This document shows, piece after piece, positions 46,011 to 57,035 of a stretch of 64,000 bases of DNA (position 1 is its first letter; every line of letters starts with the position of its first letter). The stretch lies in NCBI GenBank assembly GCA_050084985.1, contig JBITNC010000001.1:20770001-20834000 (forward strand), in the 5' to 3' direction. This DNA comes from Nageia nagi (lineage: Eukaryota > Pinophyta). The notes beneath the pieces are model-generated. The model saw only the letters and a list, made by a program, of their open reading frames with translations. It did not search any database and was not told the origin of the DNA. The position numbers and the translations under genes are program-made.

Positions 46011-48700
46011 ATGGAAGGTGATTCACATAATACAATTTATACAAGAGCACAATTTAAAGCTAAACAAACTATATATTCTCAATCCAATACACCATCTCAA
46101 CCACCTTCATGCCACATGTATCAACCCTTTTCCCTTCATATGATCCAACCCTCTCATGTTCCATCTTCTCCACCTAGACATGTTTCCATCTCTTCCCATC
46201 AAGAGGATTTTTAATTTTGTAAAGACTTACATGCAAGTCTATGTAAGAATCCCTTGTTTGGTGAGGCTAGCTCCCCACATCACATGGAAGCTATTAATGA
46301 TTACCCTCCCACTAATGAACAACTCTTTTTGAGTGATCCTCATATCCAAGATATTTTCTTTCAATTTAGAGCCAAAAAACCTTTGATTTTTAGGCCCCCA
46401 TCCCTCCATGTTGCTAACATGGATAGCCAACCCTTCACCATACCACCACCTTCTTTGGAAGAAGAGATTGGGGCATCACAACATTTGCCTCCTCTTTCAT
46501 TTTCCCATGTTGTCACTATGGAAACTTCATTTTATAATCCAAGCATGTCTACTCTTCTTGATCCATATAGTGTCATTCACCATTATGATCTTGCCTATGG
46601 TAATCCTCCATCATCTCACATGCCTTCTTCTTCCATTGATCCTCTACTCCATGAACCTCTTAACTCTACCTCAACCATATTGCGTAACATGAGAGCTCAT
46701 AGTGATGAATTGGTAAAAAGAAACTAACCTATTATTGTTGTTCCTCCCCCTTGGCCTCATGGTCAAGCCAAACAAGTTTCATTAGCCTTATCTCAAGCTC
46801 CATTAATCTCTCATGTGGATCCATTGGTTCAATCTACATGACCACAAATTGAACCCCCCACTCTAAGACCATCAAGCACTCCCCACCATGATGATGAGGA
46901 GAGAGCCCAAATGTGCAACAAATTGTATAGGCTTAAAAAAGATAAAACATTATCCCAATTTATGGGCCATCATCACAAGTAAGAGGTAAGTGTTAATTCC
47001 CAAGTATTGAATATTTCAATTCCTCCCTAATTGTTATGGCTAATCCAACTTATTTATCTTACCAACAAGACCCTATAGCACCTACCAATTTAATCAATCC
47101 TAATCCTTAGGAGATAATTTCACCCTATGTATAACCCAACATTGGTTCAAATTGGTGTTCTATCTCAAGCTCCTTCTTCTCAAGTTGTCATTCCTCCATA
47201 TGCTACTTCTCAACATCCAAGTTATATGCAAGCATATGTTGGTCCTAAATCTTAGGAAGCTTACTTCTGCATAAAAATACTTCCAATATTTTCAACAAGT
47301 TCAAGATCCATCTCTTGGACAACCTCAATTTCAGCCTCAAGGTGTGCATAACCAAGTGGCACAAGGGTTTGTATTACAACCCCACCATATCAAGCAAGTG
47401 AATGTTGCTTCAACACAACCAATTTATCAACCTTGAGGGTAACAATAAGAAACTAATTCTTATCAAGCTCTAAGCTATCAAGTTGTTGGGTCATTTCCTC
47501 CATCTACCTCTCATGATGAGATCCTCAAGAAATTGCAAGAGATGGAGCAAAGGTTAAATAATCAAGGAAAATTTAAATTGTCTTATGGCTCCATTTATAA
47601 TGAACCTATCCATCCATTAGTTATTATGAAGAACATTTTGTATAATTTTGAGGTTCCAAAGATGGATAAGTTTAAATGGAAAGAGGATCCTAGATAGCAT
47701 CTATAGTACTTCAAGTATTCCTACTATATCAAAGCTAATGATTATCTCCTTATGTTGAGGATCTTATTTATGAGTTTGGCAAGATAATCCCTAGATTGGT
47801 ATAACAACTTGTTGTAGCATAGCATCTTTTCTTTTGAGCAGTTGGCAAATCAGTTCTTAGATCACTTTGGGATAAACATAAGAAAGAGATCCTCCATTAC
47901 AAACTTTGAGTAAATTATCCCAATTTGATGATGAAGCTATATCAGATTATATGTCTCATTAGAGAGTGATTATAACCAACATACCTTATAGCTTGCCCCA
48001 AGAGGAGTTACTCAAGTTATTCTATAGGAGTTGCAATAAATATATCTCTTCTATCTTACAAAATAAAATACACCTTAACTTTGAAGATGCTTTAGCTCTA
48101 GCAAAAATCATTGCAGTAAAGATTCAAGAGGGAGAGATAAAGCTTAGAAAGAAGGATATAAACAATAATGCTTAAAAGAATCACAATAGTGATGGTAATC
48201 CTAATCTAGTCCCACCTAGACCATAAGAAAATCAAGTTACATATGAGGTTAATCAAGTGCACCTAATCCTTCAATTAGCTCCTCCAATATAAAGAAATAA
48301 TCAGCCAAGAAATTAGTATCAACAACCAAATCAAGGGTAGTATAATCAAGGAAACCAAGTGAATTAGGGTAATAATCAAGTAAGACCTCCTAGATCACCT
48401 AGATAGCCTCAATAGTAGCAGATAAATTAGAAACCATTAGTAAAACCCATATAGGACATACTCAAGAAGCTTCTAGATGCAAAATTAGTTACACTTCTTT
48501 GGATAAGATAATTGGACCCCAATGGTCCATGCTTGTAATGGTATAGAGAAGATGATTTTTATGCTTTCCATCACCAATAGGGCCATGCCACTAATAAGTG
48601 TTATACTTTGAGATCCAACATTTAGAGATTTATTAAGGATGGTCATGTTTCCACAAGAGCTCCATAGGCTCAACCTAATAGAGATTTGGGGTTGTACCAA
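46011..48700 (+). pseudogene. Ty3 gag relic with C-x2-H-x4-H-x4-C knuckle
   Basis: Begins MEGDSHNTIYTRAQFKAKQT (46011). A Pro/Ser/His-rich leader is open at 46254-46727 (e.g. PSSHMPSSSIDPLLHEPL). The core region is at 47570-47920 (YGSIYNEPIHPL, VPKMDKFKWKEDP, QLANQFLDHFGINIRK). Next, 47966-48175 reads IPYSLPQEELLKLFYRSC and FEDALALAKIIAVKIQEGEI. The zinc knuckle remnant is at 48560-48601, YAFHHQ, stop, GHATNKC, where the first Cys has become Tyr. Many stops are TAG or TAA in Gln positions of a Gln-rich protein. Gag forms the particle and binds RNA. The neighbour is the protease on the same strand. Confidence 0.72.
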
Positions 48701-48949
48701 AATCCTTTATTGGGACACACTCTTAATGTGAACCAAGTAACTACCATGCCCTCAACCTCAAGACAAGTCACACATGGTGGTCCTTTACCCACCATATTAT
48801 TTGATATGATAGGTATTGAGATAGTCCATGTTGCTATCTATATAGGGAGAGGAGGTGAGAGAGCACCACCCCCTTGAGATACTAGAGCATCATAGCAGCC
48901 TACATAGTTAGTGAATATCCAAGTTTCATCTCAATCTTCTTGACCAACC

Positions 48950-49444
48950 ATTATAGTTTAGAATAAACTAGAAAATTAATTGAGATTAACTCTTACTAAG
49001 CTATCCTTATGGGATTTATTACAATAATCTAAGACTCACTAGGATACTCTGAATGACATACTCAGAATAATTGAGCTATCCAATGATGATCCTAGTGCCT
49101 TAATTGATTTTTATGCTATCATTCAATATTATATGAGGCCTTTTTCCACCTTTTATATGGAAGATATATATCACACTCTTGAGTCATATAAGAATCATCT
49201 AGGTATTTATATTGTTGCATGCATAGATGGGAAAGGAGTTAAAGGGTTATGATTGATGAGGTGTCAAAAATAAATATGGTATATATAGTAGCACTTTAGA
49301 ACCTTGGTATCCCCTTATTTTACTTGAGTGCTCCCACTCTAGCCATCATGGCATTTAACAATACCTTATCTACTACTCTAGGATTAGTCATCATCCCTAT
49401 AAAGGTGGGAGTTAGATCAGTTCCTATGCCCTACCATATTGTTG
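48950..49444 (+). pseudogene. Pre-protease and aspartic protease relic
   Basis: LTLTKLSLWDLLQ, a stop, SKTH and DTLNDILRIIEL match the helix before protease in plant Ty3 pol. The protease reads LGIYIVACIDGKGVKG, then MIDEVSKINMVYI, with the active site DEVS at 49255-49266 (DEGS in the relative at 63871). Then LGIPLFYLSAPTLAIMAFNN, TLGLVIIPIKVGVRS and MPYHIV. It is cut at 49445 by an LTR. Confidence 0.7.
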
Positions 49445-50336
49445 TGATCCAAACATTGGATCCCTTCAACACTTAGTAATCTCCATTTTAGTGTGTTCAT
49501 TGTGATCACCTTTTCTTCAGCTTTTCGATGCTTCTTTTGATTCATGAATCTGAGTTTGTATGTACAAGATATGATATTAATTCCATTTGTGTATTTTGAG
49601 AAAAATTAAAAGGATTAAAAATATATATATATATATATATTCAAATGTTTTTGCGGGACCAATCGGACCATGTAGGAGGAGGACCACATGACAAGGCCTA
49701 CCACCAAAATGACCACATGGAGTTTGATCGCCCATGCCCCCATTTGACCACTAGATGAGACCACCCATGTGAAGACCACCAGCCAAGCTACCCATGCCAG
49801 CCAAGCCATCGGTCAATAGGAGGTTGACTTCCTCTAAGCCTGCCATGTGTCATCACCATAATGCACCTATCCAATTTTAGATTTTTTGAAGTATTTTTAG
49901 TGTTTTCAAAGGTTTTGGTGATTTTATCTCGCCTAAGGTCCTATTATTAGGTTGATTTAATCCTATAAGCCTAAAATAATCCAGTGAGCATATCATTTTG
50001 ATTTTAGAGCTCATTTTGGAGAGATTTTTACAACCATTTGAGCTCAAATTTAACATGAAGATCAAGGAGGTTAATGGGTATCTGAAAATAGGTTTTTCAT
50101 TAAATTTCTTATTTTTAAGACACTCCAATTTTATCCCCCAAAATTGTATAAAAAGGGGAGCAAATTAGAGGGAGAGAGAAGGAGGATTTTAGGAAAGTTA
50201 TTTTTAGTTCTTATGATTTTCAGAGCTATGAGTGTGTTGTGAATGTGAGAGGAGGTTTTGAAGGACCATGGAGGCCTTGTAAAGTGATTCCACCCACTGA
50301 TAGTAGAGAGCTTTTAAGTTGGACATAGCCCACATG
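49445..50336 (+). repeat. LTR1 of the chromovirus-like array, 3' truncated
   Basis: Starts TGATCCAAACATTGG and aligns with LTR2 along its whole length at roughly nine bases in ten by eye. It stops at the phrase tggacatagcccacat, which in LTR2 is at about 53700. Contains (AT)n at 49621-49640 and a TATA-like TATAAAAAGG at 50147-50156. Confidence 0.88.
50147..50156 (+). promoter_or_regulatory. LTR1 TATA box
   Basis: TATAAAAAGG. LTR2 has AATAAAAAGG at the same place (about 53525), so the shared LTR has lost the first T. Confidence 0.6.
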
Positions 50337-50970
50337 GCAAGGATTGTGGAAAACTACTTTTAAAACTAGGCAAGGATTGTTTGAATGGTTGGTTTTACCA
50401 TTTGGATTATGCAATGCTCCTACTACTTTCATGCATGTAATGAATGAGGTTTTAAGGCCTTTCATTGATGATTTTGTTATTATGTATCTTGATGATATTC
50501 TCATTTATAGTGATAATTGGAAAGATCATGTGGTACATATTCGTAAAGTGTTTGAAGTTTTAAGGGAAGCAAAACTCTATTTGAAGATGTCTAAGTGTGA
50601 GTTTGTTAAGAAGAGTTTAATCTATCTTGGCCACATTGTAGGTGAAGTTCAATTGAGGATAGATCCTACAAAAATTGAGGCTATGTTGAAATGGCCTACT
50701 CCCACTAATGTGACAGAGACTAGGAGTTTTCTTAGGGTAGTGCAGTATTTACACAAGTTTATTGCTAACTTTTCTTACATGGCTTCTCCACTTCATGCAA
50801 TTATAGGAAAGAGTCATGGATTTCAGTGGGGAGGGAAAGAACAATATGTTTTTAAATTGCTCAAAAAGAAAATTAGTAATGCTCCAATACTTGCTTTACC
50901 TAATCTTTATAAAACTTTTGAAATTGAAACTGATGCAAGTGACTATGCTATGGGTGTAGTTTTATTATAG
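50337..50970 (+). pseudogene. Copy A RT (C-terminal two-thirds)
   Basis: Open from the deletion junction to a stop at 50968-50970: WKTTFKTRQGLFEWLVLPFG, LCNAPTTFMHVMNEVLRPFI, DDFVIMYLDDILIYSDNW (catalytic YLDD at 50485-50496), SKCEFVKKSLIYLGHIVG, IDPTKIEAMLKWPTPTN, FEIETDASDYAMGVVLL. The last part is already the start of RNase H, with its first Asp present. The frame is clean for 208 codons, but the N-terminal fingers are missing, so it cannot work. The terminating stop is also present in copy B. Confidence 0.88.
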
Positions 50971-51300
50971 GAAAAACATCCGGTTTGCTATCACTCAAAA
51001 ATGTTTACTAGTGTGGTAAGAAACTATCCCACATATGATAAAGAGTTGTATGCATTAGTTCAAAGTGTTAAGAAATGAAAGCACTATTTGGTAGGTAAAG
51101 AGACAATAATTCATACAAACCATCAACCCTTGTAATATCTTCAGTCACAATCTAAATTGCAACAATCTAGGCACTTTCATTGGATGGGATTCTTTCAACA
51201 ATTTCATTTGGTGATTAAGTACAAGAAGGGTACTCAAAATAAAATTGTTGATATGTTTTCTAGGCCTCCAATAGTTACCAGTGTTGTGATTCTATAAAAT
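50971..51300 (+). pseudogene. Copy A RNase H remainder
   Basis: EKHPVCYHSKMFTSVVRNYP, TYDKELYALVQSVKK, stop, KHYLVGKETIIHTNHQP, stop, YLQSQSKLQQSRHFHWMGFF, KYKKGTQNKIVDMFSRPP. Stops at 51076 (Trp in copy B) and 51136 (Gln in copy B) are transition changes. Confidence 0.8.
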
Positions 51301-51309
51301 AGTTCTTTA

Positions 51310-52790
51310 ATGCATGATGGGTATAAAGAACAGTATATGGTTGATCCTGATTTCCAAAATGTCTATCATAGATTGAGTCTTGGTAATGAGGTTAGAAATC
51401 ATGAATTTCATTTGCATGATGGATTACTTTTTCATTTGGGCAAATTTTGTATTCCTAATGGTGAGAGGAATGATATGATTAGGGAAGCTCATACTTCTCA
51501 TATTTTAGGGCACTATGGTGTTGGGAAAACTCTTGTTAATCTACAAAGGTACTGTGTTTGGCCTAAAATGCAAGAAAATGTATCTAGATATATCAAAGGT
51601 TGTATGTGATGTAGTGTAAGCAAACCCAATAACAGAAAATTTGGTATTTATATGCCATTTTCCATTCCTACACGACCATGGAAGAGTATTTCTATGGATT
51701 TTTTTGGAAGTTTACTTATGTCTAAGAGAGGTCATGATTATTTATATGTGGTTGTGAATAGATTCAATAAGATGTGTATTCTAATCCGATGTAAAATGAA
51801 TATGACAGGTTAAGAGGTAGCTAATATTTTCTTTACTTATGTGTGGGTACATTTTGGTCTTCCTACTTCTATCATTTCTGATAGGGATTCCAAGTTTCTT
51901 AGAAAATTTTGGACTTCTTTGTGGGAAAGGATGGACACTAAGCTAAAGAGTAGTACAGCATTTGATCCATAGATAGATGGTCAAATAAAGGTGGTAAACA
52001 GGACTGTGGTACACCTATTATGGGGTTATTATGTTAAGCATCCTAAGACTTGGAATGAGCATTTGAGCTATATATAGCATGCATATAATCAGGCTTCACA
52101 TTCTTCTACTAACAAAACACCTTTTGAGATTTGTTTTGGTTATTTATGAAAATCACCTTTCGATATGGCTTTTTCTTCAACAAGTGATGGATATATAGTT
52201 CTTCATATTGAGGAGGAGCGAGCAAAGAATTTTATTAGAGGATCAGATTGATTCATCACAAGGTGAAAGAATAGCTGGAGAAGAGTCAGGCTAGGTATAA
52301 GAAGAGGCATGATCATCATCGGGTGGATCATAAATTTTAGGTTGGGGATCAAGTATGGCTTCATCTCAATAAGGAGAGATAGCATGGTAAGGGAAAGAAT
52401 TTGAAACCAATAAGGTATGGTCCATTTACCATTATTGGTCAAGTTGGAGATAATGCATTTCAGTTGGACTTACCACCCTATATGCAAATGTATTCTATTA
52501 TTAATGTTGAGGACTTGAAGTTGTATGAACCAACCATAGTTGTAGAAGATATAGATGTTATGTTATTGTCAGTTGAGGATTTAACCCTGAGCACATGAAT
52601 GTGTTGGTTGAGGATGTAGTATTGGAAAAGAAGCAATTATCATCTTGTAGTGGCATACATGAGGTGTGGCATATTGGAGTGAAGGGCCAACATCCACACC
52701 AGGCCAAGTGGTATGTAGTTGATCAAGTGAGGGAGCTCTACCCTCACCTCATTTCATCATCCTAATTGCTTTTAGGGATAAAAGCTCTCT
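51310..52790 (+). pseudogene. Copy A integrase and C-terminal tail
   Basis: The zinc-binding region is open at 51310-51609 (HTSHILGHYGVGKTLVNLQR, YIKGCM). In the core, the first Asp lies in a MDFFGSLL segment and the second in IISDRDSKF; the Glu region reads IKVVNRT, where copy B has TEVVNRT, so the catalytic Glu is Lys. Stops at 51811, 51970, 52075, 52147 and 52272. The tail at 52401-52598 (GPFTIIGQVGDNAFQLDLPP) and a W-x9-W-like end (IGVKGQHPHQAKWYVVDQVR) may be a degenerate chromodomain. Confidence 0.82.
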
Positions 52791-52795
52791 CTTAG

Positions 52796-52805
52796 TGGGG
52801 AGGAA
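52796..52805 (+). promoter_or_regulatory. Polypurine tract of copy A
   Basis: TGGGGAGGAA immediately before LTR2. The same tract precedes LTR3 at 58480-58489. Confidence 0.85.
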
Positions 52806-53886
52806 TGATCCAAAATTTGGATCCCTTCAACATTTAGTAATCTCCATTTCAATGTGTTCATTATGATCACCTTGTCTTTAGCTTTCTGACAACTCTTTTG
52901 GATCATGATTTCAAGTTTGTATGTTGAAGATATGATATTAATTCCATTTGTGTATTTTGAGAAAAATTAAAGGGATTAATATATATAATATATATATTAT
53001 ATATATATTCAAATGTTTTGGTGGGACACATCAGACCATGTAGGAGGAGGACCATGTGATAACGCCTACCACCAAAATGACTACATGGAGTTTGACCACC
53101 CATGCCCCTATTTAACTACCAGATGAGACTACCCATGTAAAGATCACTAGCCAAGCCGCTAGCCAAGCCACCCATGCTAGCCAAGCTACTGGTCAATAGG
53201 AGGTTGACTTCCTCTAAGCCTGCCACATGTCATCACCATAATGCACACACCCAATTTTAGATTTTTTGAAGTATTTTTAGTGTTTTCAAAGGTTTTGGTA
53301 ATTTTATCTTACCTAAGGTCCTATTATTAGGCTAATTTAATCCCATAAGCCTAAAACAATCCAATGAGCATATCATTTTGATTTTAGAGCTCATTTTGGG
53401 AAGATTTTTACAACCATTCGAGCCCAAATTTAACATGAAGATAAAGGAGGTTAATGGGTATTTGAAAATAGGTTTTGTATTAAATTTCTTAGTTGTAAGA
53501 CTCCAATTTTAGCCCCCAAAATTGAATAAAAAGGGGAGCAAATTGGAGAAAGAGAGAAGGAGGATTTTAGGAAAGTTATTTTTAGTTCTTGTTGTAATTT
53601 TTAGAGCTATGAGTGTGTTGTGAATGTGAGAGGAGGTTTTGAAGGACTGTGGAGGTCTTGTAAAGTGATTACACCCACTAATAGTAGAGGGCTTTTGAGT
53701 TGGACATAGGCCACATTGGGTGAACCAGATAATTTTGCTTGTCTCTTTCTATGGTGAATGCTTTTCTCTTCTCTATGTTTACAAATTTATTCCTGATTTT
53801 CCTTTACAAGCACTTAATTGTTTTAAGTATGAATTAATCCTAAGAAAATGTTAAATTGATATTTTAATCTTATATTTTATGGATCA
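52806..53886 (+). repeat. LTR2, shared by copies A and B
   Basis: 1081 bp, starting TGATCC and ending GGATCA (perfect 6-bp terminal inverted repeat). It serves as 3' LTR of copy A and 5' LTR of copy B. An AT-rich run is at 52979-53010. Confidence 0.92.
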
Positions 53887-53890
53887 AGTT

Positions 53891-53902
53891 TGGTATCAGA
53901 GT
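53891..53902 (+). promoter_or_regulatory. Primer binding site (initiator tRNA-Met)
   Basis: TGGTATCAGAGT, four bases after LTR2; 11 of 12 bases complement plant initiator tRNA-Met. Confidence 0.9.
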
Positions 53903-53967
53903 AGTTTAAATTATTGGGATAACCTATATTTTTGAGATTGTTGTTGGTGTTTGGAAAGTGTTCTTGC

Positions 53968-55000
53968 ATGTATACTAGGTCACAAAGCAAGAAAGGAGAA
54001 GGAGAATTTGTGGAGGAGGATCTAAAAATTGGTTCTAGAGTTTGGCTAAAGAAGCAAAGAGAGCTTGGAGACATGGCCAATGAAGGAGGGTCTAATTTGG
54101 AAAAGCAAATTGCTAATCTCTCCATAATGTTCTAGAAGATGTCTCTACAATTCTAACACTTTCAAGAACAACAATACAAGAAAAATAAAGGTGAAACTAG
54201 TAAAGGCAATAAAATTGACAATGATGGTACACATAGTGTTTTTCAAAGTTCTCCTTTGAAATTGGAAGTTAAATTTGATTTGCCTACTTTTATGGGAGAA
54301 GTGAATGCTGAGAAGTTAGACCATTGGGTTAAACAAATTGATGTATATTGTAGAATTCAAAGAATTGTAAGAGATGAGGATAAAATCCAATTAGCAACTC
54401 TTAAAATGAGTGGTAATGCACTTGTTTGGTGGGAAAGTTGTTTGCAAAGTAAGAATGAATCAATTCAAGCTTGTATTATTTTTTAGACCCATTTTGTACA
54501 ATTGCTTAGAGATCAGTTTTATCCTTTGGGTTATCGACAAAAGGCAGTCATGGAATGGCAAACTTTTTGTCAAGGAAAAGGGCAAAGTGTGCAAGAGAGA
54601 CTACAGAATTCTGAAGAAGAGCTATAATGCTAGGTATTCCTCTTGATTCCCAAGATACTCTTCTTAACTATATTGGTGGTTTGCACAATTATTAAAGGCA
54701 TACAATATTGATGTTTGATCCAAATGATTTGGATAAAGTTTGTGAACAAGCCACTCACTTAGAAGAAAGGGGAAAATTCATTAAGGATGGGAAAAAGAAA
54801 AATGCTTTCAATAAAAATAGTAATAATGATTCTAAAAAGAACCAAGCAAAGGGAAAAAAAAAACTACATCTACTACACAAAAAGAGAAGTCTAAATATGT
54901 ATGTACACATTGTCAAAAAGAAGGTCATTTAGAGGCTAAATGTTGGAAATTGCATCCTAAATTACCCCTAAACCTAAAGGTCAAAAAAGCAAACAAATAC
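53968..55000 (+). pseudogene. Copy B gag relic
   Basis: The likely start is MYTRSQSKKGEGEF at 53968, 66 bases after the primer site; this M-x-T-R-S opening is common in plant Ty3 gag. A capsid-like region is open at 54256-54486: FDLPTFMGEVNAEKLDHWVK, QIDVYCRIQ, LATLKMSGNALVWWES. The later part, YPLGYRQKAVMEWQTF, lies in another frame. The canonical zinc knuckle CTHCQKEGHLEAKC is at 54902-54943. Two stops near 54135 and 54160 and one at 54484 break the frame. Gag packages RNA. Confidence 0.82.
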
Positions 55001-55292
55001 TATTACTAAAGAAATTGAAGATGGTTCATATGTAGATGAGAAAATGGCATGTATGGTTTTGCATAATACACCTAGTGAAGATGAGGAAAAGAAGAAAATT
55101 GAACTTTTTCACATCAAGGTGCAAGCTAAGAAGACTAGGATTGATACATTGTTTGATTCTGGATCTCTAGCTAATTTAATTGTAAAAAAGTATGTCAAAT
55201 AACTTACACTCACTACTGAACCTCATCCAAACCCATGTCCATTGGGATGGGTTAATAAAAATTTCAAGTTAAAGATAACACAATAATGCAAG
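55001..55292 (+). pseudogene. Copy B aspartic protease relic
   Basis: FHIKVQAKKTRIDTLFDSGS with the active site DSGS at 55155-55166, then LANLIVKKYVK and a stop at 55199. The remaining strands run into the next open frame. The motif is intact; the reading frame is not. Confidence 0.78.
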
Positions 55293-56480
55293 TTGCAATT
55301 TGGGATTAACAGGGAGTACATTGATGAAGTTTTACTTGATGTTGTTCCTTTAGATATTTGTGGGATTGTTCTTGGTAGTCCTTATCTATGGGAAAGAGAT
55401 GCTTTATTTTATAGAAAGAAAAACAAATATAGACTCATTAAAGATGGAGTTGAATACATGGTTAGTGCTCATCAAAACAAGAAAAAGGATAATTCTTTGA
55501 TTACTGCAGGACAAGCAAAGAGACTAATCCATACAGGACAAATGTTTGTACTTACAATGGTGAAATCTCAAGATGAAGTGGAAATCATAAAGGCACTTGA
55601 GGATTGTGAACCACAATACAAAGAAGTAAAAGAGGTAATTTTTGAATTTGAAGATTTATTTCAAGTACCTAAAGAACTTCCACTAAAAAAAGATATACAA
55701 CATGAGATTCAATTACATCCTGATGTTCCACTTCCTAATATTGGCTTATATATAAATTCTACTTTGAAAACTAAAGAAATTAAGAAACAAGTCAAGGAAT
55801 TGTTAAATCAAGGATTCATTAGACCTAGCACATCACCGTGTGGATCTCCTATTGTTATAATTCCAAAGAAAGATGGAACTTGGTGTATATATGTTGATTA
55901 CAGGGCACTAAATAAGATCACGGTTAAAAATTGATATCCTTTGCCACGTATTGATGATTTAATGGATCAATTACAAAAAGCTAAGCTTTTCACAAAATTG
56001 GATCTAAGGAGTAGTTATCATCAAGTATGATTTAAAGAAGAGGATGTGTGGAAAACTACTTTTAAAACTAGGCAAGGATTGTTTGAATGGTTGGTTTTAT
56101 TTTTGGATTATGCAATGCTCCTACTACTTTCATGTGTGTAATGAATGAGGTTTTAAGGCCTTTCATTGATGATTTTGTTATTATGTATCTTGATGATATT
56201 CCCATTTATAGTGATAATTGGAAAGATCATGTGGTACATATTCATAAAGTGTTTGAAGTTTTAAGGGAAGCAAAACTCTATTTGAAGATGTCTAAGTGTG
56301 AATTTGTCAGGAAGAGTTTAATCTATCTTGGCCATATTGTAGGTGAAGGTCATTTGAGGATAGATCCTAAAAAAATTGAGGCTATGTTGAAATGGCCTAC
56401 TCCCACTAATGTGATAGAGACTAGGAGTTTTCTTGGGGTAGTGCAGTATTTACACAAGATTATTGCTAACTTTTCTTAAT
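55293..56480 (+). pseudogene. Copy B reverse transcriptase
   Basis: Open 55293-55934 (post-protease YIDEVLLDVVPLDICGIVLG, then RT fingers KELLNQGFIRPSTSPCGSPI and WCIYVDYRALNKITVKN). Stops follow in place of Arg (TGA for CGA) at 55932 and again near 56028. A 1-base deletion relative to copy A lies at about 56098. It is open again at 56087-56479, with YLDDIPIYS at 56186-56212, then KCEFVRKSLIYLGHIVG and IDPKKIEAMLKWP. Both catalytic Asp residues and the first palm Asp ([10 protein letters not shown]) are present. Ty3 type, close to the chromovirus group by wording. Confidence 0.85.
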
Positions 56481-57035
56481 TGGCTTCTCCACTTCATGCA
56501 ATTACAGGAAAGAGTCATGGATTTCAGTGGGAAGGGAAAGAATAACATGCTTTTGAATTGCTCAAAAAGAAAATTAGTAATGCTCTAATACTTTCTTTTC
56601 CTAACCTTCAAAAAATGTTTGAAATTGAAACTGATGCAAGTGACTATGCTATGGATGTAGTTTTATTATAGGAAAAACATTCGATTTGCTAACACTCAGA
56701 AATGTTTACCAGTGCGGTAAGAAACTATCTCACATATGACAAAGAGTTGTATGCATTTGTTCAAAGTTTTAATAAATGGAAGCTTTATTTGGTAGGTAAA
56801 GAGACAATAATTCATATAGACCATCAAACCTTGCAATATCTTCAGTCACAATCTAAATTGCAACAATCTAGGCACTTTTGTTGGATGGGATTCTTGCAAC
56901 AATTTCATTTGGTGATTAAGTACAAGAAGGGTACTCAAAATAAAATTGTTGATATGTTGTCTAGGCCTCCAATAGTTGCCAGTATTGTGATTTTGCAAAA
57001 TAGTTCTTTAATGCATGATGGGTATAAAGAATAGT
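56481..57035 (+). pseudogene. Copy B RNase H
   Basis: FEIETDASDYAM before a stop at 56669-56671 shared with copy A, then open at 56702-57034: NYLTYDKELYAFVQSFNKWK, YLVGKETIIHIDHQTLQYLQ, KYKKGTQNKIVDMLSRPP. Asp, Glu, Asp and Asp catalytic positions are readable (ETDAS, DKEL, HIDHQ, VDML). A stop at 57031 is Gln in copy A. Confidence 0.83.

Larger units (their letters stand above)
43470..49444 (+). mobile_element. Ty3/gypsy element: 5' LTR, gag, protease (interrupted)
   Basis: Starts TGTAGACACCTCAAAATT inside the RNase H of the older element. LTR and leader, gag leader (46011 on), capsid region (about 47570-47920), zinc knuckle (48560-48601) and protease (about 49100-49440) follow in order. 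At 49445 it is interrupted by the tandem chromovirus array. Its RT and integrase would lie beyond the array and beyond the window. Confidence 0.72.
49445..53886 (+). mobile_element. Chromovirus-like Ty3 copy A (internally deleted)
   Basis: LTR1 (49445-about 50336, lacking its last ~170 bp), fused directly to the middle of RT, then RNase H, integrase, C-terminal tail, polypurine tract (52796-52805) and LTR2 (52806-53886). The fusion removes the LTR end, primer site, gag, protease and RT N-terminus, about 2.3 kb relative to copy B. LTR2 is shared with copy B, so the whole is LTR-A-LTR-B-LTR. Confidence 0.88.

Noticed and set aside
46239-46730. Extra frames overlapping the gag leader at 46.2-46.7 kb
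   Set aside because: The Pro/Ser-rich frame on plus matches gag-leader composition and order; the others are its shadows.
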